Of a stretch of DNA of 64,000 nt, positions 44,919 through 53,673 are shown piece by piece. The DNA comes from an uncultured Bacteroidales bacterium (GTDB lineage: Bacteria; Bacteroidota; Bacteroidia; Bacteroidales; CAIXZF01). The notes under the pieces were generated by a model. That model had not been told where the DNA came from. It ran no database searches and worked only from the letters and a program-made list of their open reading frames with translations. The stretch is from positions 32,021 through 96,020 of the forward strand of contig CAIXZF010000115.1 in assembly GCA_903923925.1 (NCBI GenBank), in the 5' to 3' direction. Every line of letters starts with the position of its first letter. Positions within the stretch are counted from its first letter, which is position 1. Position numbers and translations under genes: made by a program.

Positions 44919-46021
44919 AGAAAATCATCGGTCCTTATTTCAAACCCCGGATCCTTGATCTTTACATTACCCGTAAATACCTGGGTACATTCTTCTATGC
45001 AATAAGCCTGATCGTTGTTATCGTAATCGTTTTTGATATTTCTGAAAAAGTTGACGATTTCATGGAGAAACAAGCTCCCCTGAAAGCAATCATTTTCGAT
45101 TACTACCTGAACTTTATCCCCTATTTCATCAACCTTTTCAGCCCGCTATTTACATTTATTGCGGTAATTTTCTTTACTTCCAAAATGGCAGGCAACACCG
45201 AAATTGTTGCTATTCTCAGCAGCGGTGTAAGTTTCAGTCGCTTGCTTCGCCCCTATCTTATTTCCTCACTCATTCTGGCTATCATGTCGTTTCTGCTTGC
45301 AAATTTCGTAATCCCCTACACGAATATGAATCTGCTGGCATTCGAAAAGGCCTATATCAAAGACCAGCGAAAGAAACCCGGTTTGGACGTACATATGCAG
45401 GTTAGTCCAGGAACTTATATTTATATTGAAAACTACAATAAATCAGAAGACATTGGATATAAGTTCTCTCTGGAGCATTTTGCTGAGAATAAGCTGGTAT
45501 ACAAGTTACATTCAGAATATATCAAATGGGATAGTCTGAAGCAGCACTGGGAGCTCAAAAATTACTTTACCCGTAAGATTAACGGCATGGATGAGGTGCT
45601 TAAGAACGGTCAGCTGCTCGACACCACTATGAATTTCCTGCCCGGCGATTTCAAGGTTTCTGTTGAATCTGCAAAAACAATGAAATTTATGCAACTACGC
45701 AGATTTATTGAAAAAGAAAAACTGAAAGGAACTGAGAATGTGATAGAATTTGAGGTTGAAAAACACAAAAGAATCGCCTTCCCTTTTGCAACTGTAGTTT
45801 TAACATTTATTGCTGTTTCACTTTCAAGCCGTAAGGTCAGAGGCGGAATCGGAGTCCATCTCGGGGCAGGAATTGCAATCTCATTTGCTTTTATTCTTTT
45901 CATGCAGATTTCTACTACATTTGCAATCTATAGCAATCTGCCGGCCGGAATTGCCGTGTGGATCCCAAACATTATTTTTGGTATCCTGGGCATCTATTTG
46001 CTGAGAATTGCACCAAAGTAG
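44915..46021 (+). CDS. LptF/LptG-family permease
   Basis: A 368-residue inner-membrane permease of the LPS-transport ABC exporter. Three N-terminal helices (YITRKYLGTFFYAISLIVVI, YFINLFSPLFTFIAVIFF, LISSLILAIMSFLLANF), then a periplasmic beta-jellyroll (about residues 125-265) and three C-terminal helices. NTEIVAILSSGVSF is the coupling-helix segment that touches the ATPase. Bacteroidota typically carry this gene next to tgt. Start codon overlaps the tgt stop (ATGA). Assignment to LptF or LptG is not possible. Confidence 0.92.
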   Translation: MKKIIGPYFKPRILDLYITRKYLGTFFYAISLIVVIVIVFDISEKVDDFMEKQAPLKAIIFDYYLNFIPYFINLFSPLFTFIAVIFFTSKMAGNTEIVAILSSGVSFSRLLRPYLISSLILAIMSFLLANFVIPYTNMNLLAFEKAYIKDQRKKPGLDVHMQVSPGTYIYIENYNKSEDIGYKFSLEHFAENKLVYKLHSEYIKWDSLKQHWELKNYFTRKINGMDEVLKNGQLLDTTMNFLPGDFKVSVESAKTMKFMQLRRFIEKEKLKGTENVIEFEVEKHKRIAFPFATVVLTFIAVSLSSRKVRGGIGVHLGAGIAISFAFILFMQISTTFAIYSNLPAGIAVWIPNIIFGILGIYLLRIAPK

Positions 46022-46029
46022 GTTCTGTA

Positions 46030-46062
46030 TTTGATGACTTTCAGGATTAAAACATATATTTG
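46030..46062 (+). promoter_or_regulatory. Putative promoter placing the start site at or beside the start codon
   Basis: TTTG (46030-46033), a 21-nt spacer and TATATTTG (46055-46062). The box ends only 4 nt before the ATG at 46067, so the transcript would be leaderless or nearly so. Confidence 0.45.
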
Positions 46063-46066
46063 TATC

Positions 46067-47071
46067 ATGAAAAAAATTATTGCCATTCTGTTGCTTCCAC
46101 TGCTGTTCCTGGGATCCTGCTCAACTGATTTCGAAATAAATGCCGACTGGAAAGACATCACTGTTGTATATGGATTGTTAAACCAGAATGACAGCATTTC
46201 ATACCTGAAAATTAATAAGGCATTTCTTGGCGACGGAAATTCGCTGATTATGGCTCAGATTGAAGATTCAAGTTCCTATTTCAACAATCTTGAAGTTAAC
46301 GTTGAAGAATGGCAACTTAACCCGGCTGGCGACCCAAGCGGAGTACCAGTGAAACTTCTGAATATTTTTTCTTTTGATACCACTACCGTTTATGAAAAAG
46401 ATTCGGGAGCATTTTATTACCCCAGACAAATCGTTTACAAATCGCTGACATACCAGAAATTTAACCAGGATAACCTCTACAAACTACAGATAACCAACAA
46501 AATAACAGGAAAACAAATTACCGGACAAACTATTCTGGTTAACAACTTTAACCTGAAGCAGCCAGGACCCAGCACTAAATACATCAAACTTAAAACGAAT
46601 GAGTCGCATGTGGAATGGATTACCGGTAAAAATGGCCGCAGGTACGAGGTTATGATCCGCTTTCATTACAAAGAACTCCCCTCAACAGGAGGACTGGATA
46701 CTGTTTACAAGCAAATTGACTGGATACTGCCAAGCATGAACTCTGCCGAATTAACCGGTGGCGAACTTATGTCGCTTCCATATACACCAAAATATTTTTA
46801 TACCCTTTTACAGAATAAGCTTCCAAAAGATCCTTCAATTTCCCGATATGTAGGAAAGGTTGATTTTATGGTAAGCGTTGCCTCCGATGAATTCAGCACC
46901 TTCCTTGATGTTGTGGTTCCAAGCAGTTCTGTTGTTCAGGAAAAGCCCGATTACACCAATATGACTAACGGTATCGGAATTTTCTCAAGCCGCTTTCAAA
47001 TCAAGAAATCGCTCATCCTTGAATCTACCAGCGTGGATACGCTTAAGACGCTGGGGCTGGGGTTTCAGTAG
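46067..47071 (+). CDS. Lipoprotein of unknown function
   Basis: 334 residues from the ATG at 46067, where a lipoprotein signal peptide starts (MKKIIAILLLPLLFLGSC, lipobox LGSC). In-frame starts at 46031 and 46034 would add about 12 residues. The mature part is beta-rich (DITVVYGLLNQNDSISYLKINKAFLG, YKLQITNKITGKQITGQT, RYEVMIRFHYKE), reminiscent of DUF4249-like or other Bacteroidota surface lipoproteins, but I cannot assign a family. It follows the LptF/G-type permease gene and is followed by a 28-unit heptamer array. Confidence 0.75.
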   Translation: MKKIIAILLLPLLFLGSCSTDFEINADWKDITVVYGLLNQNDSISYLKINKAFLGDGNSLIMAQIEDSSSYFNNLEVNVEEWQLNPAGDPSGVPVKLLNIFSFDTTTVYEKDSGAFYYPRQIVYKSLTYQKFNQDNLYKLQITNKITGKQITGQTILVNNFNLKQPGPSTKYIKLKTNESHVEWITGKNGRRYEVMIRFHYKELPSTGGLDTVYKQIDWILPSMNSAELTGGELMSLPYTPKYFYTLLQNKLPKDPSISRYVGKVDFMVSVASDEFSTFLDVVVPSSSVVQEKPDYTNMTNGIGIFSSRFQIKKSLILESTSVDTLKTLGLGFQ

Positions 47072-47078
47072 GCGGCTA

Positions 47079-47274
47079 GCAGGAGGCAGGAGGCAGGAGG
47101 CAGGAGGCAGGAAGCAGAAGGCAGAAGGCAGAAGGCAGGAGGCAGGAGGCAGAAAGCAGAAAGCAGAAAGCAGAAAGCAGAAGGCAGGAGGCAGGAGGCA
47201 GGAGGCAGAAAGCAGAAAGCAGAAAGCAGAAGGCAGAAGGCAGGAGGCAGAAAGCAGAAAGCAGAAAGCAGGAG
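47079..47274 (+). repeat. 28-unit heptamer tandem array (GCAGRAR)
   Basis: Exactly 28 tandem 7-bp units with no insertions or deletions. Unit types are GCAGGAG, GCAGAAG and GCAGAAA, plus one GCAGGAA. It begins 7 nt after a stop codon. Because 7 is not a multiple of 3, and no stop arises in several frames, spurious open frames cross it on both strands. Confidence 0.95.
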
Positions 47275-47278
47275 GTGG

Positions 47279-47316
47279 TTAACCCCGTTAGGGTTGCAAA
47301 CCCCTGACGGGGTTAA
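47279..47316. repeat. GC-rich inverted repeat following the heptamer array
   Basis: Arms TTAACCCCGTTAGGG (47279-47293) and CCCTGACGGGGTTAA (47302-47316), 15 nt with one G-T type mismatch and an 8-nt loop. No T-run. It resembles short dispersed palindromes of Bacteroidota genomes more than a terminator. Confidence 0.75.
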
Positions 47317-47472
47317 ACCTCGCTTATGTGCCGTTTTGTCATACTGCTTGACAAGCTTATCCATCAGTTTTTTTTCAACTGTCATTTTTTCCTGAAAACC
47401 TGCCCATGATCCATATGGCATAATGCTTGCTGTGGCCTTTGAAACACGAAATAATTTTTTAACAATCAGCAT
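47317..47472. other. Upstream region of dnaK, no gene seen
   Basis: No convincing coding sequence, RNA or CIRCE-type inverted repeat is visible in this stretch before dnaK. A minus-strand open frame crosses it into the heptamer array but has no family resemblance and no stop because of the array. Confidence 0.5.
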
Positions 47473-49386
47473 ATGGGTAAGATCATTGGAATAGACTTAG
47501 GAACAACAAATTCCTGTGTTGCCGTAATAGAAGGCAATGAACCTGTTGTTATTCCCAACAGTGAAGGAAGAAGAACCACGCCTTCAATCGTGGCATTTAC
47601 CGAAAACGGAGAACGTAAAGTCGGAGATCCTGCAAAACGCCAGGCGATTACCAATCCGACCAAAACGATTTCTTCTATTAAACGATTCATGGGAGAGACT
47701 TTCGATCGCATGACCAAGGAAATTTCGCGTACTACCTATAAAGTTGAGAAGGGTGACAATAATACTCCAAGGGTAAAAATTGACGATCGTCTTTATTCTC
47801 CGCAAGAAATTTCAGCAATGGTACTTCAGAAAATGAAGAAAACTGCCGAAGACTATCTAGGAACCGAAGTAACTGAAGCAGTAATCACTGTACCAGCCTA
47901 TTTCAGCGATTCACAGCGCCAGGCTACAAAAGAGGCAGGAGAAATTGCCGGACTTACCGTTCGCAGAATTATCAACGAGCCAACTGCAGCAGCATTAGCT
48001 TATGGTCTCGACAAAAAACATCAGGATATTAAAGTAGCAGTATATGATCTTGGTGGAGGAACATTCGATATTTCTATCCTTGAATTAGGAGAAGGTGTAT
48101 TCGAAGTAAAATCAACCAATGGGGATACTCACCTTGGTGGCGATGACTTCGACCAATGTGTTATCGACTGGATGGCTGATGAATTCAAGAAAGATGAAGG
48201 AATCGACCTGCGTCGCGATCCTATGGCATTGCAACGTTTAAAGGAAGCTGCTGAAAAAGCAAAGATTGAACTTTCAAGTTCTACATCAACAGAAATTAAC
48301 CTTCCCTATATTATGCCGGTCGACGGCATTCCGAAGCACCTTGTAAAAACACTGACCAGGGCTAAATTCGAGCAGCTGATCGACAAGCTTGTCCAGGCAA
48401 CTGTAGAGCCTTGCCGCAAAGCATTATCCGATGCAGGCCTGAAAACAGGCGATATCAATGAGATTATCCTTGTAGGTGGTTCAACCCGTATTCCTGTAAT
48501 TCAGAAAACTGTTGAAGATTTCTTCGGAAAAACACCTTCAAAAGGTGTAAATCCAGATGAGGTAGTAGCTGTAGGAGCTGCAATTCAGGGCGCTGTTTTA
48601 TCGGGAGAAGTAAAAGATGTATTGTTACTTGACGTAACTCCTCTTTCACTTGGTATCGAAACACTTGGTGGCGTTATGACCAGGCTTATTGAATCGAATA
48701 CTACTATTCCGACAAAGAAATCAGAAGTATTTTCAACTGCTGCTGACAACCAGACTTCTGTAGAAATTCATATTCTTCAGGGAGAAAGGCCAATGGCAAA
48801 TGCCAATAAGAGTATCGGAAGATTCTTCCTCGACGGATTTCCACCTGCACCACGTGGTGTACCTCAGATTGAAGTTACCTTCGACATTGATGCCAACGGT
48901 ATGCTGAATGTTTCGGCAAAAGACAAGGCAACCGGAAAATCACAGCACATCAGGATTGAAGCATCTTCAGGTCTTAATGAATCTGAAATCAGGAAGATGA
49001 AAGAAGAAGCTGAAGCCAATGCTGAATCTGATCGTAAATTAAAGGAAGAAGTTGACAAGATCAACACCGCAGATTCACTGATCTTTCAGACCGAAAAACA
49101 GCTTAAAGAGTTTGGCGACAAACTGCCAGCCGATAAAAAAGGTCCTATCGAAAGTGCTCTCCACGATCTGAAAGAAGCACACAAAAATCGTGATGTAGCA
49201 GGTGTTGAGTCATCAATGAATACCTTAAACGCCGCATGGCAGGTAGCCAGTGAGGAAATGTACAAAGCAACTCAGGGTCAGCCAGGCGCCGATCAGGGAG
49301 CAGCAGCCGATCAGGGTCCTCAAGGCGGTGGCACAAAGAATGATGAAGTTACGGATGTAGATTTCGAAGAAGTAAAAGAGAAATAA
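47473..49386 (+). CDS. dnaK: Molecular chaperone DnaK (Hsp70)
   Basis: A 637-residue cytosolic Hsp70. The ATPase domain starts [17 protein letters not shown] and has [44 protein letters not shown] and [10 protein letters not shown]. The substrate-binding domain contains [13 protein letters not shown] and a helical lid; the end is a Gln/Gly-rich tail followed by the acidic [10 protein letters not shown]. dnaJ and grpE are not adjacent. A terminator follows. Confidence 0.98.
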   Translation: MGKIIGIDLGTTNSCVAVIEGNEPVVIPNSEGRRTTPSIVAFTENGERKVGDPAKRQAITNPTKTISSIKRFMGETFDRMTKEISRTTYKVEKGDNNTPRVKIDDRLYSPQEISAMVLQKMKKTAEDYLGTEVTEAVITVPAYFSDSQRQATKEAGEIAGLTVRRIINEPTAAALAYGLDKKHQDIKVAVYDLGGGTFDISILELGEGVFEVKSTNGDTHLGGDDFDQCVIDWMADEFKKDEGIDLRRDPMALQRLKEAAEKAKIELSSSTSTEINLPYIMPVDGIPKHLVKTLTRAKFEQLIDKLVQATVEPCRKALSDAGLKTGDINEIILVGGSTRIPVIQKTVEDFFGKTPSKGVNPDEVVAVGAAIQGAVLSGEVKDVLLLDVTPLSLGIETLGGVMTRLIESNTTIPTKKSEVFSTAADNQTSVEIHILQGERPMANANKSIGRFFLDGFPPAPRGVPQIEVTFDIDANGMLNVSAKDKATGKSQHIRIEASSGLNESEIRKMKEEAEANAESDRKLKEEVDKINTADSLIFQTEKQLKEFGDKLPADKKGPIESALHDLKEAHKNRDVAGVESSMNTLNAAWQVASEEMYKATQGQPGADQGAAADQGPQGGGTKNDEVTDVDFEEVKEK

Positions 49387-49414
49387 ATCCATCATATAAC
49401 CTTCCCTTATCAAG

Positions 49415-49440
49415 CAGGCTGTCCCTAAAAAGGCAGCCTG
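49415..49440 (+). terminator. Rho-independent terminator of dnaK
   Basis: Perfect 7-bp stem CAGGCTG / CAGCCTG around a 12-nt loop, followed by a T-rich run (TTCTGTTTTACTT). Confidence 0.8.
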
Positions 49441-49477
49441 TTCTGTTTTACTTAAAACTCATGTATTCTCATACCTA

Positions 49478-49510
49478 TATTTTTGTATTTTTGAGGACGT
49501 TCAAAAATAC
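49478..49510. promoter_or_regulatory. Inverted repeat over tandem -7-like boxes upstream of the Ehr-like operon
   Basis: Two consecutive TATTTTTG boxes (49478-49485 and 49486-49493) lie on the plus strand. A perfect 10-bp inverted repeat GTATTTTTGA / TCAAAAATAC (49485-49494 and 49501-49510, 6-nt loop) covers the second box and creates an opposing box. It may be an operator or a promoter hairpin; the leader to the first gene would be about 130 nt. Confidence 0.35.
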
Positions 49511-49629
49511 AGGGTTTTGAAAATTCACAATCATAGTCCGATTTTCGGAGGACATCCATAACCTCCTCATTTCCATAAGGATAAAATCAGAAATCCATTC
49601 GAAAGAATCGTACACTATTGAACGTTAAC

Positions 49630-51639
49630 ATGAATAGTTTTCAATTGATTATAGCGTCATTACTAGTACTGGCATCAGGAATTTTCATCATCCCTTTCCT
49701 TTCTGCACGCCTGAAAGCTATTGTCAACTTCATTTTCGTACTGCTAATTTCACTGCTAACTTCCATTCCGGCAGTTTATGCATTGATGGGGAATCCAACC
49801 GAGCTGATCCTTCAGGGAACTGCATTTTTTGGCAAAATCCCTCTCCGAATCGATGCACTTTCTGCCTGGTTTATGCTGATAATCAACCTAACATGCATAA
49901 ATGGAGCACTTTATGGCATCGGTTACATGAAATCCTACCAGGAGCAAAAGACGAATCTTTCGGTTCATTGGGTTTTGTTTCTGATTTTTCAGTCGTCGAT
50001 GCTTTGGGTTTGCATGCTTCAGCAGAGTTTGGCCTTCCTGATTGCCTGGGAGTTAATGTCCTTATCCTCACTATTTCTTGTAGTTTTTGAACATCAGAAA
50101 ACACAAACACTTCGGGCAGGGATGAATTATCTGGTGCAAATGCACATCGGAGTAATTTTTCTTACCATTGGTTTTATCCAGATTTATTTTACTGAAGGAT
50201 CAACAGATTTTCATGCGATAGGTACATATTTCGCAACAAACCCGAATTTCTGGGTTTTCCTTTTGTTCTTCATTGGTTTCGGGATAAAAGCTGGATTTAT
50301 ACCCTTGCATTCATGGTTGCCGCATGCACATCCTGCGGCTCCTGCCCATATCTCCGGGGTAATGTCGGGAGTTATCGTCAAATTGGGGATCTATGGGATT
50401 ATCCGTATCGCCCTTTTATTGAAAACTGACTTAATTCTGATAGGAGAATCTCTTCTGACCCTGTCGGTAATTACTGCTGCATACGGAATTCTGAATGCCG
50501 CAATTCACAGAGATTTGAAGAAAATGCTTGCATATTGCACAATCGAAAATATCGGAATAATCGGCTCAGGAATTGGTCTTTTCATCATTGGAATGGGAAT
50601 GAATAAACCCCTCCTGATTGTTCTCGGGCTTAGTGGCGCCCTGCTTCATACGCTCAACCATTCCCTCTTCAAATCGCTGCTCTTCTTTACCTCCGGTTCT
50701 GTTTACCAGCAAACCCACACCCGGGATATGGAAAAACTTGGCGGTTTAGTTAAACAAATGCCACAGACAGCAATCTTTTTCCTGATCGGTGCACTTGCAA
50801 TCGGCGGATTGCCTCCTTTCAACGGATTTGTTTCTGAATTCCTCATTTATTCGGGTTTTCTGGCAGGAATCCGAAATACCGGACTAATTCACTCCACACT
50901 GATGATACTTTCGCTTTCAGGTTTTGCCATTGTCGGGGGATTATCCTTACTAACATTTACAAAGAGTTTCGGAACAATCTTCCTTGGGAGCCCAAGGGAT
51001 CAGCTGCATACCAAACCGCATGAAGTATCGCTGGGGATGCGCATTCCGCAGATTGTAATTGTCGGGATCATGCTTTCAATAGGCTTCTTCCCTCAGGTCT
51101 ACTTTTCAGTGATTCTTCACACAATCATCTCCATAGTTCCTTCATTTCAGTTCCAGGATGCTTCAGTTTTATCTCCATTGAATAACATTGTAACATTAAT
51201 GGCTGAAATAGGTCGGTATTCCATATTATTTCTGATTCTGATTTCATCGGTTATTCTTATTCGATATTCGATTGTAAAAAAACGGGTTGAACAGTTTAAT
51301 ACTACCTGGGGATGTGGCTATATTGCACCGAATAAAAAAATGCAGTATACGGGCAAGTCGTTTTCGAAAACACTTGGTAAACTCCTGGGATTCATCGTAT
51401 CAGAAAAGAAAAGATATACGGAACTTTCTCCTCAGGAAATTTTTCCACAGAGCAGAAAACATTCATCACATTACACCGATTTTTTTGAACACAATATTAT
51501 ACATCCGTTAACCGAACGCCTTTTATTCAGCCTGAATTATTTTCAGTTCATCCAGAATGGCAGAACACAAACGTATGTATTGTATGGAGTATTTTTTATT
51601 ATTATCATATTTCTGGGAACATTGTTTAAATTCATCTGA
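49630..51639 (+). CDS. HyfB/NuoL-like proton-translocating subunit, copy 1
   Basis: About 669 residues from the ATG at 49630 (a TTG at 49618 precedes it). It is a polytopic antiporter-like subunit of hydrogenase-4/formate-hydrogenlyase/complex I type with about 16 helices. Key residues: the Glu in WELMSLSSLFLVVFEH, the Lys in GFGIKAGFIPLHSWLPHAHPAAPAHISG, and the helix-7/8 stretch YCTIENIGIIGSG. The C-terminal extension carries TTWGCGYIAPNKKMQYTGKSF, a tail typical of HycC/HyfB rather than NuoL. First gene of a seven-gene operon; the next begins 2 nt after its stop. Confidence 0.92.
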   Translation: MNSFQLIIASLLVLASGIFIIPFLSARLKAIVNFIFVLLISLLTSIPAVYALMGNPTELILQGTAFFGKIPLRIDALSAWFMLIINLTCINGALYGIGYMKSYQEQKTNLSVHWVLFLIFQSSMLWVCMLQQSLAFLIAWELMSLSSLFLVVFEHQKTQTLRAGMNYLVQMHIGVIFLTIGFIQIYFTEGSTDFHAIGTYFATNPNFWVFLLFFIGFGIKAGFIPLHSWLPHAHPAAPAHISGVMSGVIVKLGIYGIIRIALLLKTDLILIGESLLTLSVITAAYGILNAAIHRDLKKMLAYCTIENIGIIGSGIGLFIIGMGMNKPLLIVLGLSGALLHTLNHSLFKSLLFFTSGSVYQQTHTRDMEKLGGLVKQMPQTAIFFLIGALAIGGLPPFNGFVSEFLIYSGFLAGIRNTGLIHSTLMILSLSGFAIVGGLSLLTFTKSFGTIFLGSPRDQLHTKPHEVSLGMRIPQIVIVGIMLSIGFFPQVYFSVILHTIISIVPSFQFQDASVLSPLNNIVTLMAEIGRYSILFLILISSVILIRYSIVKKRVEQFNTTWGCGYIAPNKKMQYTGKSFSKTLGKLLGFIVSEKKRYTELSPQEIFPQSRKHSSHYTDFFEHNIIHPLTERLLFSLNYFQFIQNGRTQTYVLYGVFFIIIIFLGTLFKFI

Positions 51640-51641
51640 AG

Positions 51642-53672
51642 TTGATTATTATAGCATTACTGTTAATATTGGTAGCTAGTTTCCTGGGAATCCTTTTTCT
51701 GAAAGTACGATATAAAGGCATTCTTACAGTTCTGGCTGTTTTCATGACTGCCAGTATCAGTGGCTTGTATGCAATAAAGGTATTGCTTGGAGGGAACATT
51801 GAGTTCATACTCAGCGGAACTTATGTAACAGGAGAAATACCCCTCCGTATTGATGCACTTTCAGCCTGGTTTATTCTGCTGATAAATTTCACAATACTGA
51901 CTGGGGCTTTATATGGACTTCAATACATGAAATCCTATAGAAAGCAAGCAATAAACATTTCGCTGCATTGCCTTGCCTTTCTTGGAATTCAGACCAGTCT
52001 TACTGCTATTTGCATCGTACAGAATGCTATTGTTTTCCTGTTTTTATGGGAAATTATGGCCTTGTCGTCCTTCATTCTTATAATCTTCGAACATTACAGG
52101 CAGGAAGTAATTAAAGCAGGCATCAATTACCTGATCCAGGCACATATTGCAATTGTATTCCTGTATATCGGTTTTATCTGGGTAGGAGTTCGGATGCACT
52201 CATATGATTTTAAGGCAATTACAGAATTTTCAGCCACATTCCCCCAGCTTACAAGCCTGGCTTTGTTTCTTTGTTTTTTCATAGCTTTTGCTATTAAAGC
52301 CGGGTTTGTACCCTTCCATACCTGGTTGCCTTACGCCCATCCCGCTTCTCCTGCACATATTTCAGGGGTTATGTCGGGGGTTATTATTAAAATCGGGATC
52401 TATGGTATTCTCCGCTTAATTTTATTGATACATACTGATTTTGTGGTTCTTGGGGTTATTTTGCTGATAATTTCGGCAATAACAGGTATTTATGGAGTTA
52501 TGCTGGCTATTATTCAGCACAACCTTAAGAAACTTCTTGCATACCACAGCATAGAGAATATCGGCATTATCGGGATTGGAATTGGTTTGGGAAGCATTGG
52601 TTTAGGCACGAATAACTACCTTCTTACAACACTCGGTTTTGCAGGCAGTTTGCTTCATGTTCTGAATCATTCCCTTTTTAAATCGGTTTTATTCTTCGCT
52701 GCCGGAAATGTTTACCAATCGGTTCACACCCTGAATATTGAACATCTGGGGGGATTAGTGAAGCGAATGCCTCACACTTCTGTTTTGTTTCTGATATCTG
52801 CACTTGCCATTTGCGGTTTGCCTCCATTTAATGGTTTTGTGTCGGAGTTCATCATTTATACCGGCCTGTACAAGGGAATGCTGGGCGAAAATATGTTTCC
52901 GGCATTTGTAATGTTGTCTTCAATTCTGGGCATGGTGCTTATTGGCGGACTTGCACTGCTTTGTTTTACCAAGGCCTTCGGTGTAGTATTCCTGGGAAAA
53001 TCCCGCCATAATTCACATAATATCCCTGTTGAAGCTGGCGCAGGCAAGCTAATCCCTATGTATATGACCACAGTGCTGATACTCGCCATTGGTCTTTTTC
53101 CGGGCTTTTTCATCCAGCTCTTATCAGAACCTCTGAAACTTTTTACAGCAAAGTTGTCATCACCGGCAAATACAGCCGCTTTTGCATTGAATATCAGCGA
53201 AACGATTAAATACATAGGATGGAGTTCGATAGGATTTATGGCATTATCAGGTATTATTTTCTTCCTGCGGAAAAAAATTACGAATCTGCATCCTGAACGA
53301 CTTGAACCAACATGGGGCTGCGGCTATACAGGAGAAACCGAAAAGATGCAATACACCGCCAATTCATTCGTGCGCTCTTACCGGAAACTTGCGAAACCTT
53401 TGCTGTCGATGCACAAGAAAGAGCTTATATTCGATACTACTTTTCCTGGAAAATCTACCTATGAAACTGCTCCAAACGATAAAATAGAAGAAGTATTTAT
53501 TGACATTCCGCTTAAAAACCTGAAGTTCTTCTTTGGAAAATTCAGTTTTCTGCAGAACGGCAAACCTCAGTTTTACATACTCTATGGATTTGTATTTATT
53601 GCACTTGTACTTGCAATTCCATATTTGTATGATGTAATAAAGTCATTCATTGCGTTTTTAAATCAGTTGTAA
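51642..53672 (+). CDS. HyfB/NuoL-like proton-translocating subunit, copy 2
   Basis: 676 residues, a paralogue of the preceding gene with the same layout: about 16 helices, WEIMALSSFILIIFEH, AFAIKAGFVPFHTWLPYAHPASPAHISG, HSIENIGIIGIG, and the C-terminal PTWGCGYTGETEKMQYTANSF tail. The start is a TTG at 51642, 2 nt after the previous stop; the first in-frame ATG would delete the first helix. Both copies keep the charged membrane residues expected for ion transfer, so both are probably functional, giving the complex at least three antiporter-like subunits with HyfF. Confidence 0.91.
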   Translation: MIIIALLLILVASFLGILFLKVRYKGILTVLAVFMTASISGLYAIKVLLGGNIEFILSGTYVTGEIPLRIDALSAWFILLINFTILTGALYGLQYMKSYRKQAINISLHCLAFLGIQTSLTAICIVQNAIVFLFLWEIMALSSFILIIFEHYRQEVIKAGINYLIQAHIAIVFLYIGFIWVGVRMHSYDFKAITEFSATFPQLTSLALFLCFFIAFAIKAGFVPFHTWLPYAHPASPAHISGVMSGVIIKIGIYGILRLILLIHTDFVVLGVILLIISAITGIYGVMLAIIQHNLKKLLAYHSIENIGIIGIGIGLGSIGLGTNNYLLTTLGFAGSLLHVLNHSLFKSVLFFAAGNVYQSVHTLNIEHLGGLVKRMPHTSVLFLISALAICGLPPFNGFVSEFIIYTGLYKGMLGENMFPAFVMLSSILGMVLIGGLALLCFTKAFGVVFLGKSRHNSHNIPVEAGAGKLIPMYMTTVLILAIGLFPGFFIQLLSEPLKLFTAKLSSPANTAAFALNISETIKYIGWSSIGFMALSGIIFFLRKKITNLHPERLEPTWGCGYTGETEKMQYTANSFVRSYRKLAKPLLSMHKKELIFDTTFPGKSTYETAPNDKIEEVFIDIPLKNLKFFFGKFSFLQNGKPQFYILYGFVFIALVLAIPYLYDVIKSFIAFLNQL

Positions 53673-53673
53673 C

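Noticed and set aside
47019..47282. A plus-strand open frame across the heptamer array
   Set aside because: It encodes only low-complexity repeats (GGRRQEA-like), overlaps the lipoprotein gene end out of frame and has no start signal.
47065..47472. A minus-strand open frame of 135 codons upstream of dnaK
   Set aside because: Most of it is the 7-bp array, which cannot create stops in some frames; the rest has no family resemblance.
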